A DNA stretch of 46,428 nucleotides from Clostridiales bacterium. GTDB taxonomy: Bacteria > Bacillota > Clostridia > Christensenellales > Borkfalkiaceae. Every line of letters begins with the position of its first letter. Position 1 is the stretch's first letter. The stretch spans positions 1-46,428 of the forward strand of contig SVHP01000005.1 in NCBI GenBank assembly GCA_015055735.1, in the 5' to 3' direction. Position numbers and translations under genes: made by a program. The notes under the pieces are model-generated. The model saw nothing but the letters and a program-made list of their open reading frames with translations. It searched no databases and was not told where the DNA came from. Shown piece after piece: positions 1 to 5,211 of the stretch.

Positions 1-518
1 CCCTTTTTTTAGCAAAATTTTGCTCATTTTTATAAAATTTTACAATTTTTTTACCAATATTGTTAAATTATTAACAATAAAAATGTTTTTTTATTAAAAA
101 TTTGGTTTTTTATAATAACATTTTATGCAATTAAAAACCATCAAAAAAACACTAAAAATAAATAAAAAATGAAAAAATTACTGTATTTTTTATAAAATTA
201 AAGACTTTTTTATTAAAAAAATTTTGATTTAAAGGTATTTTTTTATTCAGAATTTATGCATAATATACGCATACAATTTATATTATGCAAAACGTTTGCG
301 ATTCACGTTGATTTTTGCAACCGTTTTGTATTGTATAATCAGTTTGAATATTTTTGCAAACAAAAAAACAACCGAAAAACCACCTCTTTGTTTGGTATTT
401 TTTAAGAAAAATTTTGTCACTTTCATTTTGAACACGAAGAACAACGCAAATCAAACATTTTTGTTAAACTTGCGTTGCTTTTGAAAAAACAAGGTGGCAA
501 GGCTCACGGGAACAAAAC
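1..518. other. AT-rich region without a supportable gene
   Basis: Very AT-rich stretch at the window edge. I see a 14-bp palindrome (agcaaaattttgct, about 11-24) and a 10-bp inverted repeat GCATAATATA/TATATTATGC at 258-288. The only ORF in the track (62 aa from a TTG codon) has no ribosome-binding site and low-complexity content. No DnaA-box cluster is visible, so I do not call an origin. Confidence 0.6.
258..288. repeat. 10-bp inverted repeat with 11-nt loop
   Basis: GCATAATATA at 258-267 and its exact reverse complement at 279-288. It could be a protein-binding palindrome or a small hairpin. No gene with a convincing start follows closely, so its role is unknown. Confidence 0.45.
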
Positions 519-550
519 AAAAAAAGCACGGAAAACCGTGCTTTTTTTGT
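519..550. terminator. Intrinsic terminator, symmetric
   Basis: AAAAAAGCACGG, loop AAAA, CCGTGCTTTTTTT. It has an A-tract on one side and a T-tract on the other, so it could stop transcription from either strand. On the minus strand it sits just after a short C-terminal-looking coding remnant (558-603). Confidence 0.75.
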
Positions 551-690
551 TTTTGACTAACAGCCGTAGCCACCGTCTTGTGAGTAATCTAAAATTTTGA
601 TACAAATTTATAATGGGTGCAAATTTTAGACTTATGGGTGCATTTTCTTGTAACGGGTAGCACCTATTTTAGTTCGATAAATTGGAATTT
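551..690. other. Degenerate intergenic stretch with a possible 3' gene remnant (minus strand)
   Basis: On the minus strand a short open stretch reads ...ILDYSQDGGYGC and stops at 558, just before the terminator at 519-550. It is preceded by a stop and has no start codon, so it may be the tail of a deleted gene. The rest (609-660) holds three loosely similar gggtgca/gggtagca copies. I recognise no family. Confidence 0.25.
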
Positions 691-729
691 GAAAAACAAG
701 AGCAGTGCACATGCAAACGCACACTGCTC
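691..729 (-). terminator. Terminator of the GNAT gene
   Basis: On the minus strand GAGCAGTG (729-722) pairs with CACTGCTC (707-700) and is followed by TTGTTTTT. It lies 12 nt after the second stop of the acetyltransferase reading frame (741-743), not close to the premature stop. This supports the longer frame being the ancestral gene. Confidence 0.75.
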
Positions 730-740
730 CGTTTGTTCGT

Positions 741-1370
741 TTAGTTAAAAAGTTGTCCTGGAAGTTTTAATTTTTCTTTGTAAGAAAATGTTTTGTCAAA
801 TTCTTCGGCTTCTTGTTCATTAACGAAGTATCCTTATGGCGGGGCATACTCCCCAGTGATGCCATCAAGATATCCTGGAATTAATTCTTTACAAAGAAAG
901 AAGGATGAATCTGCACCATCGGGCAAACCGTGATAACGAATACCGAAATCTCTGGCAAAAGTAAAACCGCTTTTTCCAAAGAAATGGATATTGCCTTCAA
1001 AGCACAGTGCGCCACAACCGAATTCCGTTGCTTTTTTCAAGGAATAATCCAACAGAATTTTACCATACCCTTGTCGTTTCAAATCGGGGATAATACAGAT
1101 TGGACCCATTGTCATAATGGGAACATCTTTACCATCATCTGTTTTGATGACCGCTCGCATAAACATATTTTGCCCAATTATTTTTCCGTCTTTCTCCATT
1201 ACAAAATCAAGTTCTGGAACAAAGGCTTCATCATTTCTGAGTTGATTGAGTACATAATGCTCTAAACACCCTGGACGGTACACATTCCAAAATGATTCTC
1301 TTACAAGAGTTTCAACTTCTCTGTATTCTTCTTTTCTTTCTAAACGAATGATGTAGTCATTTTTATTCAT
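741..1370 (-). pseudogene. GNAT-family N-acetyltransferase with an in-frame TAA 30 codons before its natural end
   Basis: The uninterrupted part (834-1370) encodes 178 aa of a GNAT fold: an N-terminal arm, the acetyl-CoA loop KRQGYG at residues 98-103 in the usual setting (IIPDLKRQGYGKILL), and an FGKSGF segment near 131-136. Family members acetylate small molecules or proteins using acetyl-CoA; the substrate here is unknown. After EYAPP comes TAA (834-836), and the same frame then continues for 30 sense codons (GYFVNEQEAEEFDKTF...KLPGQLFN) to a second TAA at 741-743, followed by the terminator. The tail has normal coding character, so I read it as the genuine C-terminus cut off by one nonsense change, probably Lys AAA to TAA. 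The start at 1370 has a good SD (AGGAGG). The 178-aa product may still fold, so this could be a recent pseudogene, a truncated active enzyme or an assembly error. Confidence 0.75.
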
Positions 1371-1402
1371 TGTTTTTCCTCCTGATGATTGTTGACTCCA
1401 AT

Positions 1403-1446
1403 ACTGGGAGGTTTGTGCGAGACTGTATTTGCACTAACCTCCCAGT
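1403..1446 (-). promoter_or_regulatory. Strong hairpin in the acetyltransferase leader
   Basis: ACTGGGAGGTTTGTGC (1403-1418) and GCACTAACCTCCCAGT (1431-1446) form a 16-bp stem with a single mismatch and a 12-nt loop. No U-tract follows on the minus strand, so it is not a simple terminator. It lies about 30 nt before the gene's Shine-Dalgarno and right after a candidate leader peptide, which would suit attenuation or stalling control. Confidence 0.6.
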
Positions 1447-1484
1447 TAGAATACAATCTCCAGTGTTTTGATTGTTTTCTTCAA
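1446..1484 (-). CDS. Candidate 12-codon leader peptide
   Basis: On the minus strand a GGAG is followed 8 nt later by TTG AAG AAA ACA ATC AAA and so on to TTC TAA (about MKKTIKTLEIVF). The stop abuts the 5' arm of the 16-bp hairpin. Position, spacing and length resemble leader peptides of attenuation systems upstream of resistance genes. A TTG start and 12 codons are weak evidence, so this is a proposal only. Confidence 0.3.
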   Translation of the reverse strand: MKKTIKTLEIVF

Positions 1485-1566
1485 AAAGCAATCTCCTCTA
1501 AAATATTTATAATCAAGCCTTTTGCCAGATTATCTTTTAGATAAATTCTTATTTATCGATGAGTTT

Positions 1567-1595
1567 ATTATATCACATAATCTATTAGAAATCAA
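1567..1595 (-). promoter_or_regulatory. SigmaA promoter of the acetyltransferase gene
   Basis: TTGATT (1595-1590), 17-nt spacer, TATAAT (1572-1567), with an extended -10 TG (TGATATAAT). It implies a transcript leader of about 190 nt before the GNAT start codon, long for a single small gene. Confidence 0.7.
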
Positions 1596-1799
1596 TAATT
1601 TTTTAAGTGAATCAATAATTGAACGATACCCCATAAATTGAACGAAAAGGGGCGCCATAATTTAAAAATTACGGCTTGTTTTAACGTGAGTTTTTACTCT
1701 TCCCAAAAATCTTTTTTCAAAACATTTTTGGGATACCCTAAATATAAAGCGCACTTGGTACTAGGACACAATTAGGTCGTGGAAAAAATTAAATCAAAC
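1596..1799. other. Intergenic region with small inverted repeats
   Basis: No supportable gene. It has a 10-bp inverted repeat TCCCAAAAAT/ATTTTTGGGA near 1698-1733 and an imperfect hairpin around 1655-1676. The ORF reported at 1779-2021 runs through a tRNA-like remnant and is not coding. Confidence 0.5.
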
Positions 1800-1838
1800 A
1801 AAAAAAGTGAAGCAAAGAAAAACTTGCTCCACTTTTTT
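1800..1838 (-). terminator. Terminator after the tRNA-Pro-linked element
   Basis: On the minus strand AAGTGGAGCAA, loop, TTGCTTCACTT followed by a long U-tract. It begins directly after the CCA of the tRNA-Pro-like 3' end, so the element at 1838-1954 is laid out as the last part of a terminated transcript. Confidence 0.75.
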
Positions 1839-1954
1839 GGTCCGAGCAACTGGATTTGCTTCTCTCGAGCCTCCCGCAAAATAGTCCACTGGACTATTTT
1901 TTCGCCTGTTGGCGAATACGCAAACCAAAGTTTGCTAGCTCCTAATTCAAATCC
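1838..1954 (-). other. Cloverleaf-like element carrying a copy of the tRNA-Pro 3' end
   Basis: In minus-strand RNA order: TGGATTTG, about 20 nt, hairpin GCAAAC/GTTTGC, hairpin TTCGCC/GGCGAA, hairpin AATAGTCC/GGACTATT, a purine-rich linker, CAAATCCA, then the acceptor 3' half and CCA of tRNA-Pro with one base changed relative to the true gene at 2010-2085 (TTGCTCGG versus TTACTCGG). The outer TGGATTTG/CAAATCCA pair (8 bp) would close a four-way junction. The D and anticodon parts of a tRNA are absent, so it is not a working tRNA gene. It may be a structured ncRNA, the scar of an integration at a tRNA 3' end, or a diverged pseudo-tRNA. A similar design follows tRNA-Lys(CTT). Confidence 0.45.
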
Positions 1955-1973
1955 ATTTACATATTTAAGTGCA

Positions 1974-2009
1974 AATAAATATCCACCAATAAAGCTAGTG
2001 GATATTTAT
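1974..2009 (-). terminator. Hairpin/terminator after tRNA-Pro
   Basis: AATAAATATCCAC and GTGGATATTTATT form a 13-bp stem starting at the tRNA-Pro CCA end. The T-tract is interrupted (ATTTATTTGC), so termination may be partial and allow read-through into the element downstream. Confidence 0.6.
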
Positions 2010-2085
2010 TGGTCCGAGTAACTGGATTTGAACCAGCGACCTCTTGGTCCCGAACCAAGCGCGCTACCAACTGCGCTACACCCGG
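2010..2085 (-). tRNA. tRNA-Pro(CGG)
   Basis: 76 nt including encoded CCA. Acceptor CCGGGTG pairs with TACTCGG. The anticodon stem CTTGG/CCAAG holds loop TTCGGGA (anticodon CGG, with the G37 typical of proline tRNAs). The T-arm is TTCAAAT. It reads CCG codons and is the last true tRNA of the cluster. Confidence 0.93.
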
Positions 2086-2111
2086 ATTTTATTATAAATA
2101 AGTTTATTTCA

Positions 2112-2192
2112 AAAACAAATCAAAAAAACTACTAAATAAATAGAAAAACTCTCAAGTAAATGAGAGTTTTTTTGGTCCGCCATCGGGGACTC
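2112..2192. repeat. 81-bp direct repeat, copy A (tRNA-Lys 3' end plus terminator)
   Basis: Identical over 81 bp to 2287-2367. It contains the 3' part of tRNA-Lys(CTT) from the T-loop to CCA, the terminator hairpin AAACTCTCA/TTGAGAGTTT and about 38 nt of non-coding downstream sequence. Perfect identity in non-coding DNA points to a recent duplication or integration. Confidence 0.9.
2150..2173 (-). terminator. Terminator, repeat copy A
   Basis: AAAACTCTCA, short loop, TTGAGAGTTTTT on the minus strand, directly after the partial tRNA-Lys 3' end. Identical to the terminator of the real tRNA-Lys(CTT). Confidence 0.7.
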
Positions 2193-2286
2193 TCGCCTGT
2201 GCGACCTACCCAACAAACAGTAGGTGACTACTGTTTGGGCTGACGCCAAATTATCTTGCGATAATTTTTTCCATATTCGAGCCCCG
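2173..2286 (-). other. Cloverleaf-like element carrying a copy of the tRNA-Lys 3' end
   Basis: In minus-strand RNA order: CGGGGCTC, hairpin AAATTATC/GATAATTT with a GCAA tetraloop, hairpin CCCAAACAGTAG/CTACTGTTT..GGG, hairpin TCGC/GCGA, then GAGTCCCCG and the exact acceptor 3' half and CCA of tRNA-Lys(CTT). CGGGGCTC pairs with GAGTCCCCG (8 bp, one bulged U), closing a junction with three arms. The layout (closing stem, three hairpins, tRNA 3' tail, terminator) matches the element after tRNA-Pro, while the sequences differ apart from a shared TCGCCTGT. The 94-nt unique part (2193-2286) lies between the two 81-bp repeats. Function unknown. Confidence 0.5.
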
Positions 2287-2367
2287 AAAACAAATCAAAA
2301 AAACTACTAAATAAATAGAAAAACTCTCAAGTAAATGAGAGTTTTTTTGGTCCGCCATCGGGGACTC
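2287..2367. repeat. 81-bp direct repeat, copy B (within and after tRNA-Lys(CTT))
   Basis: The copy that is continuous with the intact tRNA-Lys(CTT) gene, so presumably the original or attachment copy. Spacing to copy A is 175 bp. Recombination between the copies would remove exactly one 175-bp unit and restore a normal tRNA locus. Confidence 0.9.
2325..2348 (-). terminator. Terminator after tRNA-Lys(CTT)
   Basis: AAAACTCTCA, loop TTTAC, TTGAGAGTTTTT on the minus strand, starting at the CCA end of the tRNA. Confidence 0.75.
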
Positions 2368-2423
2368 GAACCCCGGACACCCTGATTAAGAGTCAGGTGC
2401 TCTACCAACTGAGCTAATGGCAG
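2348..2423 (-). tRNA. tRNA-Lys(CTT)
   Basis: 76 nt with encoded CCA. Acceptor CTGCCAT pairs with ATGGCGG, anticodon loop CTCTTAA (CTT), T-arm CGGGG TTCGAGT CCCCG. Reads AAG. Its 3' end is the copied segment of the adjacent 81-bp repeat. Confidence 0.93.
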
Positions 2424-2438
2424 TTATTTAATTTTTTA

Positions 2439-2473
2439 TAGATGCACACCTAAAATACTTAGATGTGCATCTA
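2439..2473 (-). other. Hairpin between the two tRNA-Lys genes
   Basis: TAGATGCACA and TGTGCATCTA arms with an extended inner stem. No U-tract follows on the minus strand, so it is more likely a processing hairpin than a terminator. Confidence 0.45.
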
Positions 2474-2475
2474 CT

Positions 2476-2552
2476 TGGTGATCCATCGGGGATTCGAACC
2501 CCGGACACCGTGATTAAAAGTCACGTGCTCTACCGTCTGAGCTAATGAATCA
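2476..2552 (-). tRNA. tRNA-Lys(TTT)
   Basis: 77 nt with encoded CCA. Acceptor TGATTCA pairs with TGGATCA, anticodon loop CTTTTAA (TTT), T-arm CGGGG TTCGAAT CCCCG. Reads AAA and, by wobble, AAG. Confidence 0.93.
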
Positions 2553-2554
2553 TT

Positions 2555-2629
2555 TGGCAGGGGTAGCAAGATTCGAACTTACGAATGCTGGAATCAAAAT
2601 CCAGTGCCTTACCGCTTGGCGATACCCCT
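2555..2629 (-). tRNA. tRNA-Gln(TTG)
   Basis: 75 nt with encoded CCA. Acceptor AGGGGTA pairs with TACCCCT, anticodon loop TTTTGAT (TTG), T-arm GTAAG TTCGAAT CTTGC. Separated from tRNA-Lys(TTT) by 2 nt, so it must be cut from a shared transcript. Confidence 0.92.
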
Positions 2630-2642
2630 ATGTCTTAAGTAA

Positions 2643-2720
2643 TGGGGCGGGTGATGGGAATCGAACCCACGACCTCAAGGACCACAATCTTGCGCTCTAA
2701 CCAACTGAGCTACACCCGCC
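2643..2720 (-). tRNA. tRNA-His(GTG)
   Basis: 78 nt including the extra 5' G(-1) paired with C73, the histidine identity element, and encoded CCA. Anticodon loop TTGTGGT (GTG). One A-C mismatch closes the anticodon stem. Confidence 0.92.
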
Positions 2721-2726
2721 ATATTA

Positions 2727-2804
2727 TGGTGCGCCTGAAGGGATTCGAACCCCTGACCCTCGGCTTAGAAGGCCGATGCTCTATCCAACTGAGCTACAGG
2801 TGCA
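2727..2804 (-). tRNA. tRNA-Arg(TCT)
   Basis: 78 nt with encoded CCA. Anticodon stem CGGC/GCCG with loop CTTCTAA (TCT), reads AGA. The acceptor TGCACCT/AGGCGCA has one A-C mismatch at the fourth pair. Confidence 0.92.
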
Positions 2805-2832
2805 TAACGACTATGTCCCCGACTTAAGTTTA

Positions 2833-2906
<74 letters not shown>

Positions 2907-2934
2907 ATAAGTCTTTACAAACAAATGCTAATGA

Positions 2935-2963
2935 ATTATATCAAAATGATTAGACATTGTCAA
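2935..2963 (-). promoter_or_regulatory. Promoter of the tRNA cluster
   Basis: Perfect consensus on the minus strand: TTGACA (2963-2958), 17-nt spacer ending in TGA (extended -10), TATAAT (2940-2935). It drives the whole Gly-Arg-His-Gln-Lys-Lys-Pro series, as expected for a strongly expressed stable-RNA unit. Confidence 0.85.
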
Positions 2964-3052
2964 CTGTTTACAAAATATTTTTTAAAATTTTTATCGAAAA
3001 ATGTTTTTACTTTTTATTTTTGATCTTTAACAGCCATTAAAAATAAAAATCT

Positions 3053-3081
3053 TTGACATATATGCAAAATAATTGTATAAT
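3053..3081 (+). promoter_or_regulatory. Promoter of the sugar-phosphate mutase gene
   Basis: Perfect TTGACA (3053-3058), 17-nt spacer, TATAAT (3076-3081). The implied leader is about 60 nt to the ATG at 3149. Confidence 0.8.
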
Positions 3082-3148
3082 CATAGTATTGTGAAATAGT
3101 ACGGGCTTTAATGAAATTTTTTAAAAAACAAAAAATGGTAGGTTTATT

Positions 3149-4861
3149 ATGTACAAAACGTTATATAACAATTGGCTAACTAGCGACAAGTTGTCGGATA
3201 AAGAAAAAGAAGAATTAAACGAAATTTCTAGTGACGATAAGGAAATAGAATATCGCTTTGGTAAAGATTTAGAGTTTGGCACTGCAGGTATGCGTGGCTT
3301 AATAGGTTTAGGAACTAACATGCTAAACGTTTACACGGTTATGCGTGCAACACAAGGCTTGGCTGAATACGTTAAGTCGCTCGGCGAAAGCGCAAAAAAA
3401 CGAGGGGTAGTTATTTCTTACGATACTAGACGTATGTCTTACGAATTTGCTTGCGCTTCTGCGCTAGTGCTTGCAACTAACGGAGTCAAGACTTATCTAT
3501 TTAGCGACGTACATCCCGTTCCTATGCTATCTTACGCTGTTAAAGAGTTAAAGACCATTGCGGGGATTATGATTACAGCAAGCCATAACCCAAAAGAATA
3601 TAACGGTTATAAGGTTTACGGCGAAGATGGGGCGCAAATGTCGCCTGAAGCTACTAAGGAAGTGGTTAAATTTATGGACGAAATTGGCGATCCACTCTCG
3701 GACAAGATTTTGTGCGATAAGAATAAAGAAAAGCAAATTAAAATGGTTCCAAAGTCGTTGGATAGAAAATATTATAGAACTATAAAACGCCTTTGCTTAT
3801 CTAAAAACGAAGTTAAGAAAGTGGGTAAGGATATAAAACTCGTTTATACACCAGTTCACGGTAGTGGTTATATCCCTGTTACTACAATCTTGAAAAAACT
3901 AGGCATAAACGCAACGCTCGTTCCCGAACAAGTTGCAAAAGATACCGAATTTTCAACCGTTGCAGTCCCTAATCCTGAAATTAAAGAAACTTTGGAATTA
4001 GGTATTAAAATGGCTGACTTTAAGAACGCTGACGTCGTTTTCGGTACTGACCCCGACTGCGATAGACTAGGCGTTGCTATTCGTGACGATAAGGGTGAAT
4101 TTACTGCGCTATCGGGCAACCAAATTGGCGCACTCCTTTTGGATTACGTGTTAAATAAACTAAAGGAAAACGGAAAGTTAAGCAAAAAAGGGTTTGTGGT
4201 TAAAAGTTTCGTTTCAACTTCTCTCGCAAAACTCATTGCTGACGATTATGGCGTAGAACTTATGGAAACACCTGTGGGCTTTAAGTTTATCGGCGAAAAA
4301 ATCAAAGAGTACGACGATACTGGTAAGCGTGAATTCATCTTCGGGTTTGAAGAAAGTTGTGGTTACCTTCGTGGTACGCATTGTAGGGATAAAGACGCTG
4401 TGGTTGCAAGTATGCTCTTTGCTGAATTAGTGTGCTATTATACCTATATAGGCAAGGGCGTATACGAGCGCCTTATGGAAATTTACGATAAATACGGCTA
4501 CGTTTTCGATACAAACGTTAGCACTGCTTACTCGGGACTTAACGCCATGAAAGAAATGAACGCAGTAGTCGATAAAATGAAAGAAATTTCAATCGATAAT
4601 ATTGCAGGCGTAAAGGTGGTTGCAACTCGTGATTATTCTAAAGCGCAAAGAAAACTTGCCGACGGCACGATTGAAACTCTTCAAAGCCCGTTGACAAACG
4701 CCGTGTATTACGAACTTGAAGGCGGAAGTTTCGTTTGCATTAGACCTAGTGGTACTGAACCAAAATTAAAGGTTTACTATTCGGTAAAAGGCGAAAACGA
4801 AATTAAAGCAAAAGAAAGGTTTGAAAGCCTAAAATCCGACTTTGAAAAATATTTGAAATAA
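3149..4861 (+). CDS. Phosphoglucomutase/phosphomannomutase family (alpha-D-phosphohexomutase)
   Basis: 570 aa, the full length of the long PgcA/ManB-type clade. It interconverts hexose 1- and 6-phosphates through a phosphoserine, feeding glycolysis and cell-wall/glycan precursors in the cytoplasm. Visible landmarks in order: FGTAGMRG near 43-50, the catalytic serine loop TASHNP near 142, the Mg-binding loop DPDCDR near 300, the sugar-recognition loop GFEES near 399, and the C-terminal phosphate-binding loop RPSGTEP near 531. All catalytic signatures are intact. It is monocistronic, with a consensus promoter upstream and a bidirectional terminator downstream. The SD is weak (GGTAGG). Substrate choice (glucose, mannose, glucosamine) cannot be settled; the 570-aa class is usually phosphoglucomutase. 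Confidence 0.93.
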   Translation: MYKTLYNNWLTSDKLSDKEKEELNEISSDDKEIEYRFGKDLEFGTAGMRGLIGLGTNMLNVYTVMRATQGLAEYVKSLGESAKKRGVVISYDTRRMSYEFACASALVLATNGVKTYLFSDVHPVPMLSYAVKELKTIAGIMITASHNPKEYNGYKVYGEDGAQMSPEATKEVVKFMDEIGDPLSDKILCDKNKEKQIKMVPKSLDRKYYRTIKRLCLSKNEVKKVGKDIKLVYTPVHGSGYIPVTTILKKLGINATLVPEQVAKDTEFSTVAVPNPEIKETLELGIKMADFKNADVVFGTDPDCDRLGVAIRDDKGEFTALSGNQIGALLLDYVLNKLKENGKLSKKGFVVKSFVSTSLAKLIADDYGVELMETPVGFKFIGEKIKEYDDTGKREFIFGFEESCGYLRGTHCRDKDAVVASMLFAELVCYYTYIGKGVYERLMEIYDKYGYVFDTNVSTAYSGLNAMKEMNAVVDKMKEISIDNIAGVKVVATRDYSKAQRKLADGTIETLQSPLTNAVYYELEGGSFVCIRPSGTEPKLKVYYSVKGENEIKAKERFESLKSDFEKYLK

Positions 4862-4871
4862 CGTGATAATT

Positions 4872-4912
4872 AAAAAACAAGCATTGTCTTATCTTTGACA
4901 ATGCTTGTTTTT
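4872..4912. terminator. Bidirectional terminator between the mutase and XRE genes
   Basis: AAAAAACAAGCATTGTC, loop, GACAATGCTTGTTTTTG. A and T tracts on both sides let it serve the two convergent genes. Confidence 0.85.
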
Positions 4913-4916
4913 GCTT

Positions 4917-5123
4917 TTAAGTATTTAGCAAATCGTCGTATGAAACGTCGTACAATTTTGCAAGTTTTATAAAGTTTTGTAAAGTAGGTACGGTAATTCC
5001 AAGTTCATACGCTTGATAAGATTGATAGGTTATCCCTAATTCTTCAGCAACTTGCTTTTGGGTCTTTCCACTCTGCTTGCGTAACTGTTTCAAATTTACT
5101 GATAAATTTAAGAGTTCTTTCAT
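4917..5123 (-). CDS. XRE-family helix-turn-helix repressor
   Basis: 68 aa, essentially just a Cro/CI-type HTH domain (KQVAEELGITYQSYQAYE as turn and recognition helix, then TLQNFIKLAKLYDVSYDDLL). Such minimal XRE proteins bind DNA as dimers. It is divergent from a BspA-like lipoprotein gene, and the 88-bp gap holds two 17-bp palindromes sharing TACAGT/ACTGTA arms, one lying between the -35 and -10 of the lipoprotein promoter. I infer that it represses that gene and probably itself. The start is supported by SD AGGAGA 7 nt upstream. No ligand or protease domain is present, so what relieves repression is unknown. Confidence 0.88.
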   Translation of the reverse strand: MKELLNLSVNLKQLRKQSGKTQKQVAEELGITYQSYQAYELGITVPTLQNFIKLAKLYDVSYDDLLNT

Positions 5124-5141
5124 ATTTTATCTCCTATTCAT

Positions 5142-5171
5142 TTGACATTATACAGTTTGTGACTGTATAAT
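5142..5171 (+). promoter_or_regulatory. Promoter of the BspA-like lipoprotein, overlapping operator 1
   Basis: TTGACA (5142-5147), 18-nt spacer, TATAAT (5166-5171). The palindrome at 5151-5167 fills the spacer and enters the -10, so a bound repressor would block RNA polymerase. Confidence 0.75.
5151..5167. promoter_or_regulatory. Operator 1 (17-bp palindrome)
   Basis: TACAGTTTGTGACTGTA: 6-bp arms TACAGT/ACTGTA around a 5-bp centre. Proposed site of the divergent XRE repressor. Confidence 0.65.
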
Positions 5172-5179
5172 AAGGAAAA

Positions 5180-5196
5180 TACAGTTTATAACTGTA
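5180..5196. promoter_or_regulatory. Operator 2 (17-bp palindrome)
   Basis: TACAGTTTATAACTGTA: the same arms as operator 1 with a different centre, 29 bp away centre to centre (about three helical turns). It lies just downstream of the -10, covering the start region and upstream edge of the SD. Confidence 0.65.
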
Positions 5197-5211
5197 CAAA
5201 GGAGAGTAGAT

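Noticed and set aside
1-300. Replication origin in the AT-rich start
   Set aside because: No cluster of DnaA boxes and no dnaA/dnaN nearby.
296-484. 62-aa ORF on the plus strand
   Set aside because: TTG start without SD, low-complexity AT-rich composition, no recognisable domain.
834-1370. The 178-aa acetyltransferase as a normal complete gene
   Set aside because: The same frame continues for 30 coding-like codons after the TAA and meets its terminator there, so I annotate the longer interrupted frame.
1779-2021. 80-aa ORF on the plus strand
   Set aside because: It runs antisense through the tRNA-Pro-like element and terminators. The codons are an accident of structured RNA sequence.
2193-2286. 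Integron attC site (long imperfect hairpin with ACCCAAC-like ends)
   Set aside because: The end motifs do not match the paired RYYYAAC/GTTRRRY arrangement and no integron integrase is present.
2439-2473. Terminator between the two tRNA-Lys genes
   Set aside because: No U-tract follows on the transcribed strand, so it is listed only as a hairpin.
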